From Vibrio barjaei (GTDB lineage Bacteria; Pseudomonadota; Gammaproteobacteria; Enterobacterales; Vibrionaceae): a DNA stretch of 64,000 nt. This document shows positions 24,103 to 33,319 of this stretch, one piece after another. Each line of letters opens with the position of its first letter. Positions within the stretch are counted from its first letter, which is position 1. The stretch is from contig NZ_LQXO02000053.1 of NCBI RefSeq assembly GCF_001639065.2, forward strand, positions 310,001-374,000. Direction: 5' to 3'. The notes under the pieces were generated by a model that was not told the origin of the DNA, made no database searches, and saw nothing but the letters and a program-made list of their open reading frames with translations. The translations under genes and the position numbers were made by a program.

Positions 24103-25335
24103 ATGAAAAGTCTATTCAAACTTTCTACATTAGCGGTAAGTGTATTTGCTGCGTCTCAAGTTAATGCTATTGAATTATATAATAATGAAGGCACTGAACT
24201 TACTATGTATGGTGCGATTGCTGCACAAGTTAGTAAGTATGATTATGATAAATCAACACCAATGGGATCAGATGATGCCTATGGCCTTAACGGTGACTCT
24301 ACATTTATCGAAGATCCAGGGTCATATGTTGGATTTGATATCAGTCATACACAAGGAAAGTTTAAAGGTGTAGCTAAGATAGCGTTTGATGTTAATTTCG
24401 GGACTCAAACAGACGTTAATGGATATGGAGATAGTTTAGAGGCACTTACCGCAAGACAAATTTACGCCGGCTTCGGCCACGAGGACTTTGGTACCGTGAC
24501 GATTGGTCGCCAAGAAAGCCCATATATGAAAACTGATAAAGGCTATTACTCATACTGGGCTGGTGGTCTAAATATGATGCAGTCTGACGAACTAGGAAGT
24601 CGCCGTTCTCCGAATACTGTCGTTTGGCAAAATGATTTCGATAATTTGTACGTAGGATTGCAATATCAAGCGCGACGCGATGTTGAGCAAATTGCTTTCG
24701 GTAATGGGTTAAACTTTGGTTCCTTTATCGTCGGTGGCTCGATCGACGCGAATGGTTTAACTCGTTCAAAGATAAAAATAAAAGATGGATTCGGTGGCGC
24801 TTTAGCATATACGTTTGACTTCGGTACCTATTTATCTGCTGCATACAACCAAGCGAATGATATCAATGGTGATTTCATTGATATCTTAGGCAGCGCCACT
24901 GGTACAGCCGACAACGCTGAAGTGAAACAATATGCGTTGGCTGCTGAGCACCACTTTATGGATGGGGCGATTTCTGTATCCGGACGATATGAGCACTTCG
25001 AAGCAAAAGATGGTAGTAACAGCCCAATCTTCGACAGTAAAACTGACAACTTCGGATTAGGTGCTAACTTCTACTTTACGGAATCAATGCGAATCTACGG
25101 AAGTTATGAATATGCTAAAGAAAACAACAACCTGACAGGTAAAACGCAATCTGAAGCAAATATATACAATATCGGCTTTGGTTGGGCGCCAGTCGCCTGG
25201 GGTGAAGTGTATCTAGAAAGTTACTACGATGACGTACAGCTTAACGACAGCATTAACTATGAGACTGGCGCTGCTCCAGCAGACACTGAATCCAAAGGCG
25301 CTCACTTCTTCCTAGGCGCAGCTGTTTTCTTCTAA
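24103..25335 (+). CDS. Outer-membrane porin, first of a tandem pair
   Basis: General porin of the gram-negative porin superfamily (OmpU/OmpC-like), 410 residues. It has a cleavable signal peptide of about 23 residues ending in QVNA, then a beta-barrel sequence of alternating hydrophobic residues that closes with a C-terminal Phe (AAVFF), the outer-membrane assembly signal. The motif ELYNNEGTELTMYGAIAAQ at the mature N-terminus is shared with the next gene. The start at 24103 follows AAGGGA by 6 bases and gives a proper signal peptide; a start at 24037 would not. A strong terminator follows, so it is probably transcribed alone. Confidence 0.88.
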   Translation: MKSLFKLSTLAVSVFAASQVNAIELYNNEGTELTMYGAIAAQVSKYDYDKSTPMGSDDAYGLNGDSTFIEDPGSYVGFDISHTQGKFKGVAKIAFDVNFGTQTDVNGYGDSLEALTARQIYAGFGHEDFGTVTIGRQESPYMKTDKGYYSYWAGGLNMMQSDELGSRRSPNTVVWQNDFDNLYVGLQYQARRDVEQIAFGNGLNFGSFIVGGSIDANGLTRSKIKIKDGFGGALAYTFDFGTYLSAAYNQANDINGDFIDILGSATGTADNAEVKQYALAAEHHFMDGAISVSGRYEHFEAKDGSNSPIFDSKTDNFGLGANFYFTESMRIYGSYEYAKENNNLTGKTQSEANIYNIGFGWAPVAWGEVYLESYYDDVQLNDSINYETGAAPADTESKGAHFFLGAAVFF

Positions 25336-25362
25336 ACAGTGACTAAAACGTGACCTATTTAA

Positions 25363-25387
25363 TGCCTCCTTCTCAGGAGGCATTTTT
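25363..25387 (+). terminator. Rho-independent terminator of the first porin
   Basis: Perfect stem TGCCTCC (25363-25369) / GGAGGCA (25376-25382) with a 6-nt loop, followed directly by TTTTT, 27 bp after the porin stop. Confidence 0.93.
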
Positions 25388-25745
25388 ACATTCCAACCAC
25401 ATTTCACCCTTGATATTTCAACATACCTAAATCACCGACAGATTTCTTTACTCCCCTCAACCCTAATCCATTCATTAATTCTATAAGTAAGAGTCATTAC
25501 CATAGCCTAATTAATTACATAAAAACTTATAAAACTATAAGTTGTGATTTATACCATGAATAACTCTACGCAATTTAATTAAACTCCGGTCAATCAACCA
25601 CCTAATCAAGAGGAATATTGGAACTTAAACAAAAATATAACAAATTCAAACAAAGCCATTTTTAAAACAATAATCAAATACTATGACACGCTAGCGTTTA
25701 AAACGTAGGCAGAGACTTTTACACCTAATTATAAGCTTAAGAAAC
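25388..25745. other. Spacer between the tandem porins
   Basis: An AT-rich 358-bp region without an ORF I can support. It contains a perfect 7-bp inverted repeat, AACTTAT (25524-25530) / ATAAGTT (25537-25543), a possible operator. The second porin must be driven from here because a terminator precedes it. Confidence 0.45.
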
Positions 25746-26945
25746 ATGACTAAACTGAACCCTATTTTCCTAGCACTTTTGGCAACTTTTTCTTCCAATG
25801 CAATAGAGCTTTACAACGATGAAGGCACTGAGCTATCAATTTACGGGGCGATAGCCGCACAGCTTAGCCGTTATGATTACAACTCAACTACCGCCATGGG
25901 TAACGCCAATGGCTACAACTACAATAGTGATGTTATCCACGTAGAAGATCCAGGCTCATATTTGGGCTTCGATATCTCCCACACTCATGGGCAGTTTAAA
26001 GGTCTCGTGAAGCTGGAATGGGATGTTAACTTTGGCACTCAATCAGATACATCGGACATTGCATTACAGCAGCGCCAAACCTATGTTGGCTTCGGCCATG
26101 ATATTTATGGTCAAGTAACCATTGGTCGCCAAGAAAGCCCTTATATGAAAACAGACAAGGGCTATTACGCATACTGGGCTGGCGGCCTAAATATGATGCA
26201 GTCTGATGAGCTGGGTAGCAGACGAACCAAGAATACTGTCGTGTGGTCAAAAGAGTCCGAGAATTACTATGTTGGACTGCAATATCAAGCCAGTCGTAAT
26301 GAGGACCAAATCTCGTTTGGTAATGGCCTTAACTTTGGCTCCGTGTATGCACCTGTTGCGACGCGCCCTACTATCACCATAGATAATGGCTTTGGTGCCG
26401 CTGCAACCTATACTTTTGATTTCGGTACTTACGTAGCAGCTGCATATAACCAAGCCAATCATATTAATGGCGAGTTTATCGACTTGCTTGGTATACCAGA
26501 CCCAAGTGCTAGCCTGACCGCAACGGATGCAACCATTAAGCAGTTTGCCGTTGCTTTTGAACATCATTTTTCTGAGGGGTTACTCTCTGTCTCCGGACGC
26601 TACGAACGATTTATGTCTGAAGATGGCGCAACCAATCCGGCGTTCAAAGGCACCACGGATAATGTTGGTCTAGGTGCTAACCTATATGTGACTGAAAATA
26701 TTCGTCTCTACGGCAGCTATGAATGGGCGTTAGACAAAGATGATCTGGCTAGCAAGACCAATACTAAAGTAGCGATGATTAATTTGGGTGCGGCTTGGGC
26801 TCCCGTCCCGTGGGGGGAAATCTATGTTGAGGGTTATAGAGACGATGTCACCCTCAACGACACGTTAAACTGGAACACGAATCAACCGACCGACTATCGC
26901 GGCTCATCTAATCATTTATTCTTAGGAGCAGCAGTGTTGTTTTAA
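25746..26945 (+). CDS. Outer-membrane porin, second of a tandem pair
   Basis: Paralogue of the preceding porin (399 residues). The two share long identical stretches, such as TIGRQESPYMKTDKGYY and YWAGGLNMMQSDELGSRR, and differ mainly in loop regions, which points to local duplication and divergence. The signal peptide is short (about 19 residues, ending in SSNA) and lacks the usual Lys-rich start, having only one Lys. The C-terminus ends in AAVLF, a barrel-assembly signal. The ribosome binding site (TAAG) is weak compared with the first copy, so expression may be lower or conditional. Confidence 0.86.
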   Translation: MTKLNPIFLALLATFSSNAIELYNDEGTELSIYGAIAAQLSRYDYNSTTAMGNANGYNYNSDVIHVEDPGSYLGFDISHTHGQFKGLVKLEWDVNFGTQSDTSDIALQQRQTYVGFGHDIYGQVTIGRQESPYMKTDKGYYAYWAGGLNMMQSDELGSRRTKNTVVWSKESENYYVGLQYQASRNEDQISFGNGLNFGSVYAPVATRPTITIDNGFGAAATYTFDFGTYVAAAYNQANHINGEFIDLLGIPDPSASLTATDATIKQFAVAFEHHFSEGLLSVSGRYERFMSEDGATNPAFKGTTDNVGLGANLYVTENIRLYGSYEWALDKDDLASKTNTKVAMINLGAAWAPVPWGEIYVEGYRDDVTLNDTLNWNTNQPTDYRGSSNHLFLGAAVLF

Positions 26946-26963
26946 AGACTAGGGATAAACAAA

Positions 26964-26989
26964 GTGGAGCAGTTTAGCCTCTGCTCCAC
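26964..26989 (+). terminator. Terminator-like hairpin after the second porin
   Basis: Perfect 9-bp stem GTGGAGCAG (26964-26972) / CTGCTCCAC (26981-26989), 18 bp after the stop codon. No T tract follows on the plus strand, so termination strength is uncertain. Confidence 0.6.
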
Positions 26990-27110
26990 AACATAAAACA
27001 ATTCAAATCACCATCATTTATTGGTGGTCTTTCGAGTAAGATCACAACAACCTGCTATTATTTTACATAGAGTTATATTGAGCAAATAATAGACAACAAG
27101 GAAGGTAGGT

Positions 27111-28007
27111 ATGTACGATCTAAAGAAAGAGTATGACCAGTTTGGCCCCTGGTTGATCGAAATAAAATCGCAAGAAGACATTCCACCCCAGTTCTCTGAA
27201 CAACAGCATTTTTTTGAAGACGCGGTATACAGCTTTAAGATCCCTGTGCATCAAGAACGTAGAAATATGAAGCCAGGCATGTTGCTTTACCCTGAAGTTG
27301 TCATCATTCAACAAGATTTCATCATGCATTTGAAGATTGATGGTGAGCGCATTCAAGCAGAGAAAATGTGGTACACCGATGTGCTGTTCCTCACACATGG
27401 TGGAGACTTGCTCGACAACTACATTGGCCTTCAATCGATTCAAGGTGAGATGATCATCAAATACAACCTCGTGTCTCAAGATGTTGCCAGCCATGTGATA
27501 AAACTATTGCGTGAAATCGTCTCTCCTAGAACCAGTTACCCTATTTCTACAGAACTAAATGACGCGAGTTTGTTGGACAAAGTGACATACAGTTTCTATT
27601 GCGGCACTGAAAAGCTGTTGGAACCGCTGCACATACTGGCTTACCAAAGCGAGATGATGCTCACCGAAAGAAAACGCACGAGCATCATGGATCTTTACCA
27701 TAATTTCGTACAGTACAAACTGTTGCGCTCAATGATCATGACCGATGGCGTTGATTTGATTATCGCTAACCAAGGTAAACATATTATTGATGTTAAAGAT
27801 GCCAACTATAAATTCGGTCACACCTTTATTCGAATAGGCTTGATTGAAAACGTATCACTAGAGCCTCATCCTCACTTCCCTGAACTAAACGCGCTCATCA
27901 TTAAAGTGGGATTATGCGAGTTTACCTTAGCGGTCGACAAAACCTTCTCTATCAATAAAGTCAATGAGCTACTTCTTGTCACTAAGCAAGTGAAAGAGCC
28001 AGCCTAA
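27111..28007 (+). CDS. Uncharacterised protein
   Basis: I do not recognise this 298-residue protein. It has no signal peptide, no membrane segment and no cofactor motif, and it is rich in beta-prone hydrophobic alternation, suggesting a soluble cytoplasmic fold, possibly of two similar halves (each starts with a charged stretch followed by beta segments). An AAGGAAGG ribosome binding site precedes the ATG. It stands alone between the second porin and a LysR regulator on the opposite strand, ending at a bidirectional terminator. Codon use looks like that of its neighbours. Confidence 0.7.
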   Translation: MYDLKKEYDQFGPWLIEIKSQEDIPPQFSEQQHFFEDAVYSFKIPVHQERRNMKPGMLLYPEVVIIQQDFIMHLKIDGERIQAEKMWYTDVLFLTHGGDLLDNYIGLQSIQGEMIIKYNLVSQDVASHVIKLLREIVSPRTSYPISTELNDASLLDKVTYSFYCGTEKLLEPLHILAYQSEMMLTERKRTSIMDLYHNFVQYKLLRSMIMTDGVDLIIANQGKHIIDVKDANYKFGHTFIRIGLIENVSLEPHPHFPELNALIIKVGLCEFTLAVDKTFSINKVNELLLVTKQVKEPA

Positions 28008-28023
28008 TACGTTAAATACACTA

Positions 28024-28056
28024 AGCGTTCTTCCTAATCGAACTAGGGAGAACGCT
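28024..28056. terminator. Bidirectional terminator between convergent genes
   Basis: A 13-bp stem with one G-T pair: AGCGTTCTTCCTA (28024-28036) / TAGGGAGAACGCT (28044-28056), loop of 7 nt. It lies between the stop of the uncharacterised gene and the stop of the LysR gene, the last two bases overlapping the latter. Confidence 0.75.
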
Positions 28057-28936
28057 AACCACACTGCTGTTGTAACCAACTTGCCAGCTTCTTAATTTCC
28101 GGTTGTCGGGCACGACTCTTTTTGTAAACAAAATAGAAATTGTCGCCCGTTTCCAATCCATGTGAAGGGATCACGACCAAATCTTGTAAGTCTCGCTCAG
28201 TCATCATGTAACCATTGGCGAACGTAATTCCTTGGTCATACTTTGCCGCTTCTACGGCCAACAACATATGACTAAAGTGCTGCATATCTAGGTCTTTTGG
28301 CATGGTAATACCGCCTGCTTGACACCATTTTAGCCAGTCTTTACCTCTTTCTCTGAATACTGAATCCGTCGACAAGATGGGATAGTTCCACAACGCTTCA
28401 GGAAGGTTTTTTCCATCTATCTCTTTCCATATTTTATGGCTGCAAACAGGGTATAGAATCTCGTTGTACAATGGCTCGGCGACAAAGTTCCTTTTTGGTT
28501 TCTCTACCGTAATAAAACAATCACCGATGTTATCTGATAACTCAGGGTCTTCCGCCACCATGTTCAGTGTCAGCTCGATTTCTGGATACAGGCGCTTAAA
28601 ATCAGACAACCTTGGAATCAACCACTTTACGGCTAACGAACTGTAGAGCGCCAAACGGATCGTGCCACGCTCCCCTTCTCTAATTCTCTGGCTGGCCTTA
28701 GCAATAGACGCAACGGCGGGGCTAATCTCTTCCAAATAGCTTTCGCCAATCTGAGATAGTGACAGCTTCCTCCCCTGCCTAATAAACAACACTTCGCCTA
28801 AATACTCTTCCAACAAACGAATCTGATGGCTGATGGCACTTTGGGTCACATTGAGCTCTTCAGCGGCAAGTGAAAAGCTGAGGTTTCTTGCTACAGATTC
28901 AAAACAATGGACGGCACGTAACGGAGGAAGTTTCAT
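28055..28936 (-). CDS. LysR-family transcriptional regulator, GcvA-like
   Basis: DNA-binding regulator of 293 residues. The N-terminal winged helix-turn-helix (residues about 3-62) contains SFSLAAEELNVTQSAISHQI, close to GcvA-type regulators. The rest is the effector-binding domain of two alpha/beta lobes. It is divergent from the DMT transporter gene, 93 bp away, with an inverted repeat in between, so it probably controls that exporter and itself. The effector is unknown; amino acids are common for this subgroup. Confidence 0.87.
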   Translation of the reverse strand: MKLPPLRAVHCFESVARNLSFSLAAEELNVTQSAISHQIRLLEEYLGEVLFIRQGRKLSLSQIGESYLEEISPAVASIAKASQRIREGERGTIRLALYSSLAVKWLIPRLSDFKRLYPEIELTLNMVAEDPELSDNIGDCFITVEKPKRNFVAEPLYNEILYPVCSHKIWKEIDGKNLPEALWNYPILSTDSVFRERGKDWLKWCQAGGITMPKDLDMQHFSHMLLAVEAAKYDQGITFANGYMMTERDLQDLVVIPSHGLETGDNFYFVYKKSRARQPEIKKLASWLQQQCG

Positions 28937-28940
28937 TATC

Positions 28941-28968
28941 TAAATATCTCATACTAAGTGAATATTTA
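28941..28968. promoter_or_regulatory. Candidate LysR operator
   Basis: TAAATAT (28941-28947) and ATATTTA (28962-28968) form a perfect 7-bp inverted repeat in the divergent LysR/DMT spacer, overlapped by AGTGAA/TTCACT repeats. It includes the T-N11-A feature expected of LysR sites, but the region is AT-rich, so the match is weak evidence. Confidence 0.35.
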
Positions 28969-29029
28969 TCATTTCACTTCATCCTAGGACATCTCGTATG
29001 CTCTCGTAAAGTGGAAGAGGAGAATAAAC

Positions 29030-29911
29030 ATGAAACCAATGACAGTCGGCGTAGCGATGCTTTTGCTCGTGTTTGGTAATCAAATTGCTATTTTGTCAGA
29101 CGCACTGATTAAAAGTGTGGGTAATGACGTCGCTGTATTTCAGTTTGTCTTCTTCCGTCAGTTGTCAGCCGTTCTGATCTTGTTGCCTTTTTTCCTATTT
29201 AGTAAACCAAAAGACATCACCGAAGGTTTGAAGTGGCATGCACTGCGCGCGCACGTTTGGTTGTTTGGTGCCATATTTATGGTTTACGCCATTTCATCGA
29301 TGCCGTTGGCAACAGCTAATGCTATTTTCTATGCAGCGCCGCTGATGATGCTACCTTTAGCTGGTCTGTTTTTCGGTGAGAAACTATCGCGCCAAACCAT
29401 CGCGGCAGCGGTTATGGGCTTTGCCGGTGTGTTAGTCATTATAAGGCCTGATCAAGTCGACTTTGCCGCCTTATCGGCCTTAGTGGTTGCGCTTACTATT
29501 GCGGTAAACAACCTATTAATTCGCAAGCTGCCTAAACAGCAATCTGTCGTACACACGTTACTCGTCACTAACCTTGTTGGAATGCCAGTCTCGTTATGTT
29601 TGGCATACATGGAAGGTCAACCTTGGGACTGGAGTTCATTTCCAGTGGCCGCCGCATCAAGCACTTTTATTTTGATTTATGCGGCGACCTGCGTGTTGAC
29701 CTATCGTTCTGTGGATAGCAACAAAATCGCCAGTGCAGAATACAGCGGTTTGATTGGCGCAGTGGCAGTGGGTTTGCTGTGGTTTGGTGAAGTCCCCGAT
29801 ATCTTTATGGCAATTGGTACCTTGATGATTGTCGTTCCTATTGTCTGGTTAACCAAACATGAGAAGAAGCGCAAACGAATGCATAAAGAGACCGCGATTG
29901 TTGAAACCTAG
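29030..29911 (+). CDS. DMT-superfamily transporter (EamA family)
   Basis: Inner-membrane metabolite exporter of 293 residues with ten hydrophobic helices arranged as two EamA repeats (about 6-140 and 150-280). The conserved feature of the first repeat is visible as the ATANAIFYAAPLMMLPLAGL stretch. Such proteins export amino acids or other small metabolites; substrate is not evident. It is divergent from a GcvA-like LysR gene, a very common arrangement for inducible exporters. The ATG at 29030 is preceded by GAGGAG. Confidence 0.85.
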   Translation: MKPMTVGVAMLLLVFGNQIAILSDALIKSVGNDVAVFQFVFFRQLSAVLILLPFFLFSKPKDITEGLKWHALRAHVWLFGAIFMVYAISSMPLATANAIFYAAPLMMLPLAGLFFGEKLSRQTIAAAVMGFAGVLVIIRPDQVDFAALSALVVALTIAVNNLLIRKLPKQQSVVHTLLVTNLVGMPVSLCLAYMEGQPWDWSSFPVAAASSTFILIYAATCVLTYRSVDSNKIASAEYSGLIGAVAVGLLWFGEVPDIFMAIGTLMIVVPIVWLTKHEKKRKRMHKETAIVET

Positions 29912-29954
29912 CTCACAGCAATGTGAACAGTTTGTGAATGCAATTTGTAATATT

Positions 29955-29997
29955 TTTTCCATTTCATATACTTAATAGCGAACTCTGAAATGGAAAA
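29955..29997 (+). repeat. 12-bp inverted repeat overlapping the proX ribosome binding site
   Basis: TTTTCCATTTCA (29955-29966) and TGAAATGGAAAA (29986-29997) are perfect inverted copies separated by 19 bp. The right arm includes the GGAAAA that would serve as the ribosome binding site of the binding-protein gene starting at 30003. As DNA it could be an operator; as RNA it would bury the translation start. Confidence 0.7.
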
Positions 29998-30002
29998 TCA
30001 CT

Positions 30003-31013
30003 ATGAAACGCTTAACTAGGACGTTATTGTTCTCATCTCTTTTAGCTACATCAAGTCTTCAAACAGCCTCCGCAAACGAGTGTGGTACTGTCACTATCGC
30101 TGACATGAACTGGAATTCAGCCACACTCATCGCCAACATCGATAAATTTATTCTGGAACACGGTTTTGACTGTGATGCAGAACTTGTTCCCGGCGATACC
30201 ATGCCAACAGGCGCATCCATGATTTCAAAAGGACAACCTGATATCGCACCTGAGTTCTGGAGTAACTCAATGCGTGAAGCCTTAGATCTCGGTGTTAAGG
30301 AAGGTCAGATTCAATACGCAGGAACCACACTTACCGATGGCGGTGAAGAAGGGTTCTGGGTTCCTGAGTATATGGTCAAACAAGATCCTTCTCTCGCAAC
30401 AATCGAAGGTGTACTCGCCAACGCGAAGAAGTTCACACACCCTGAAGATCCAAGTAAGTCAGCATTTTATACTTGCCCAGCAGGTTGGAATTGCCAAATT
30501 TCAGCCGGTAATCTCTTCAACGCGCTAGGCATGGAAAAAGCCGGATTTGAACTGGTTGACCCTGGCTCAGGTGCAGGTCTTTCAGGCTCGATTGCGAAAG
30601 CCTATGAGCGCGAAGAAGCGTGGTTTGGTTATTACTGGGCACCGACTGCGGTTCTTGGTAAATACAAAATGGTCAAAGTAGACTTCGGCAGCGGTGTTGA
30701 CGAGACCATGTTCAAAGACTGTATTACCCAAGAGGAATGTCTAGACCCTAAACCAACCATGTACCCACCTTCAGCCGTTGAAACGGTCGTTACCGATAGC
30801 TTTGCCAAGAAGTCACCAGACGCAATGGCGTACTTCAAACAGCGTGAGTTTACCAATGCTCAAATGAATGGCCTACTAGCTTGGATGGAAGACGAGCAAG
30901 CGGATGGTGAATATGCCGTAGAGCACTTTATGAAGGAATACAAAGATACGTGGGCAGCTTGGCTGTCACCAGACGTAGCCGCAAAAGTACAAAAAGCTGT
31001 TGATGCACTGTAA
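30003..31013 (+). CDS. Glycine betaine-type ABC transporter substrate-binding protein (ProX/OpuAC family)
   Basis: Periplasmic binding protein of 336 residues with a Sec signal peptide (about 1-24, ending TASA). It belongs to the OpuAC/ProX family (NSATLIANIDKFILE, PDIAPEFWSN, FWVPEYM), and a bound quaternary amine would be held by aromatic residues such as the Trp residues in EFWSN, WNCQ and WFGYYWAP. Likely ligands are glycine betaine, proline betaine or choline. It is followed by permease and ATPase genes after a 167-bp gap with two hairpins, which would allow more binding protein than permease to be made. Confidence 0.85.
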   Translation: MKRLTRTLLFSSLLATSSLQTASANECGTVTIADMNWNSATLIANIDKFILEHGFDCDAELVPGDTMPTGASMISKGQPDIAPEFWSNSMREALDLGVKEGQIQYAGTTLTDGGEEGFWVPEYMVKQDPSLATIEGVLANAKKFTHPEDPSKSAFYTCPAGWNCQISAGNLFNALGMEKAGFELVDPGSGAGLSGSIAKAYEREEAWFGYYWAPTAVLGKYKMVKVDFGSGVDETMFKDCITQEECLDPKPTMYPPSAVETVVTDSFAKKSPDAMAYFKQREFTNAQMNGLLAWMEDEQADGEYAVEHFMKEYKDTWAAWLSPDVAAKVQKAVDAL

Positions 31014-31035
31014 AAGAAATAAAGCTCTAGAAGGA

Positions 31036-31149
31036 TTGCCTCTTCGGATTTAGAGGCAAATTAGAGTCAGAGATTGACCCAACACTCGCCATGATGGCAC
31101 TCGTTGGCGTCAATCAAACTAAAAGAAGATCCCTAACATAGGGATCTTC
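31036..31149 (+). other. Two intercistronic hairpins between binding protein and permease
   Basis: TTGCCTCT (31036-31043) / AGAGGCAA (31052-31059), and an 11-bp perfect pair GAAGATCCCTA (31125-31135) / TAGGGATCTTC (31139-31149) with a 3-nt loop. Neither has a T tract. They probably stabilise the upstream mRNA or partly terminate, as is common after binding-protein genes. Confidence 0.7.
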
Positions 31150-31180
31150 TCAAATGGCAGAAGTAATCAAGGAGTAACAG

Positions 31181-32074
31181 ATGTCTAATGCCAGTTGGTT
31201 GAGTGAAATACCTCAGCTCGATAGAAAACAACTACTCGATATTCGTAAAACCCTCGACGGTGCTTATCGCGACTTCTCTCGCGAATATGGCGACGCCATA
31301 GAATCCATCTTTGATCCTCTCTTAAGTTTTTTAATCTGGTTTGAAAAACTGCTTCTTTCTAGTCCATGGTGGCTGATCCTCGGTATTTTGGTCGGCCTTG
31401 CCTATTTGGCTAGTCGTTCATGGAAGCTCAGCGCTTCAGTTGGGATTGCATTCTTTCTAATCGGCTTCTTCGGAATGTGGGACAATACCATGAGAACCAT
31501 GAGTATTATTCTCGTCTCCACCTTTGTCGCTATAGCGCTTGGGATACCCACAGGTATCATTATGGCGCAATCTAAAAAAGCACGCGCCGTCATCACACCA
31601 ATACTGGATATTATGCAAACCATGCCCGCGTTTGTTTATCTGATCCCAGTCGTTATGTTACTAGGTATTGGCAAAATACCTGGCGTTATCGCCGTGGTTA
31701 TCTATGCGATCCCACCAGTCATTCGCTTGACAGATCTGGGGATTCGCTTAGTTGATAAAGAAGTACTAGAAGCCGCAACCGCTTATGGTGCAAGTCCTAT
31801 GCAGCGTCTATTTGGTGTTCAAGTACCGCTAGCCATGCCGAATATCATGGCGGGTATTAACCAAACCATCATGATGGCACTAGCAATGGTCGTTATCGCA
31901 TCCATGATTGGTGTAAAGGGACTAGGTCAGCCTGTACTTAAGTCAATTACCAACCAGTATTTCACTCTTGGTCTACTCAACGGTTTAGCGATCGTAGCAC
32001 TCGCTATCATCTTCGACCGTGTTTCTCAAAGCTACGCTAAACGTACTCAAGCTCATTTAGGAGGAAGAGAATAA
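31181..32074 (+). CDS. Glycine betaine-type ABC transporter permease (ProW family)
   Basis: Inner-membrane channel subunit, 297 residues. The N-terminal ~80 residues are hydrophilic then hydrophobic, as in ProW, followed by a permease domain of five to six helices with the ATPase-coupling loop (EAATAYGASPMQRLFGVQVP). AAGGAG precedes the ATG by 7 bases. Its last base overlaps the first base of the ATPase start codon, so the two are translationally coupled. Confidence 0.88.
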   Translation: MSNASWLSEIPQLDRKQLLDIRKTLDGAYRDFSREYGDAIESIFDPLLSFLIWFEKLLLSSPWWLILGILVGLAYLASRSWKLSASVGIAFFLIGFFGMWDNTMRTMSIILVSTFVAIALGIPTGIIMAQSKKARAVITPILDIMQTMPAFVYLIPVVMLLGIGKIPGVIAVVIYAIPPVIRLTDLGIRLVDKEVLEAATAYGASPMQRLFGVQVPLAMPNIMAGINQTIMMALAMVVIASMIGVKGLGQPVLKSITNQYFTLGLLNGLAIVALAIIFDRVSQSYAKRTQAHLGGRE

Positions 32075-33318
32075 TGACTCAGCCTCAACCGATTATTGAA
32101 ATTAAGAACCTCTATAAAATCTTTGGTCCCAAAGATAAGTCATACTTACAAGCCGTCAAGGACGGTGAGACTAAAGATGAGCTACTGGCGCGTACTGGCC
32201 ATACTCTCGGACTTCAAGACATCAACCTTGATGTCTACCCTGGCGAAATTTTCGTCGTTATGGGACTTTCCGGCTCGGGTAAATCCACATTGATTCGTCA
32301 CTTTAACCGCCTTATCGACCCTTCTGAAGGTGAGATTATTGTTGATGGCTCTGACGTAATGAAACTATCCGATAAGGACTTGCGAGATTTTCGCCGCCAT
32401 AAGATGTCAATGGTCTTTCAGCGCTTTGGGTTGCTTCCACATAAATCGGTCATCGACAACGTGGCATATGGTCTACATATTCAAGGCTTAAGCAAAACAG
32501 ATCGCTTAGCCAAGGCAAAAGAATGGATTAAGACCGTAGGCTTAGAAGGCTATGAGGAGCAATACCCTAGCCAACTTTCAGGAGGACAACAACAACGTGT
32601 TGGCCTTGCTCGCGCCCTATGTACCGATGCCGATATCCTGTTAATGGATGAAGCATTCTCGGCACTCGATCCGTTAATCCGCAGCGAAATGCAGGACCAA
32701 CTGATCGAACTGCAGGAAAAGCTGCACAAGACTATTATCTTTATCACTCACGATTTGGATGAAGCGCTACGCCTAGGTGACCGCATCGCCATTCTTCGCG
32801 ATGGTGTGGTTGTTCAACAAGATAAACCTGTCGATATATTGCTGAACCCAGCGGATGACTATGTAGAAGCCTTTGTTAAAGACGTTAATCGTGCGCGTGC
32901 GTTAACCGTAGAGACAGTGATGCAACCTCCTATTTCGCGCATTACCGCCGAAACTCTGGGAGAAGCGCTGACACAAATGCGTCGTTCAAAACACGATTAT
33001 GGTTACGTTGTCACTGATGAAGGATACCAAGGAGTCATCACCCAAGAAGCGTTGGAGCAAGTTGAACGCTCTGATTACCATAAGGAAATTCCTGATGAGA
33101 TGTTGGACGATGTCCCAGCGGTGAAAAGCGATGCTCTATTAGAGGAAGTGATTCCAGAAACGTTGGATAACGATCACCCTCTTCCGGTTGTGGATGACAA
33201 CGGTGACCTTCAAGGCCACCTATCTAAGTCAACGCTTGCTGATGTGCTAAGTGATAACACCAGCGAAAATGAAACCTCGGAAGAGGAAACGTCTGAGCCA
33301 AAAAAGGGCGCAGCCTAA
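32074..33318 (+). CDS. Glycine betaine-type ABC transporter ATPase (ProV family)
   Basis: Energy-coupling ATPase of 414 residues. Walker A is GLSGSGKST, the signature is LSGGQQQR, Walker B is DILLMDEAFSALD, and the switch His is in ITHDLDE. Before the nucleotide domain is the long ProV-type insertion (about 20-50). After it come CBS-type repeats (about 285-400) of the kind that sense ionic strength or nucleotides in ProV/OpuA. The C-terminus is an acidic tail rich in Glu and Ser or Thr, unusual in length. Gene order here is binding protein, permease, ATPase, the reverse of E. coli proVWX. Confidence 0.9.
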   Translation: MTQPQPIIEIKNLYKIFGPKDKSYLQAVKDGETKDELLARTGHTLGLQDINLDVYPGEIFVVMGLSGSGKSTLIRHFNRLIDPSEGEIIVDGSDVMKLSDKDLRDFRRHKMSMVFQRFGLLPHKSVIDNVAYGLHIQGLSKTDRLAKAKEWIKTVGLEGYEEQYPSQLSGGQQQRVGLARALCTDADILLMDEAFSALDPLIRSEMQDQLIELQEKLHKTIIFITHDLDEALRLGDRIAILRDGVVVQQDKPVDILLNPADDYVEAFVKDVNRARALTVETVMQPPISRITAETLGEALTQMRRSKHDYGYVVTDEGYQGVITQEALEQVERSDYHKEIPDEMLDDVPAVKSDALLEEVIPETLDNDHPLPVVDDNGDLQGHLSKSTLADVLSDNTSENETSEEETSEPKKGAA

Positions 33319-33319
33319 C

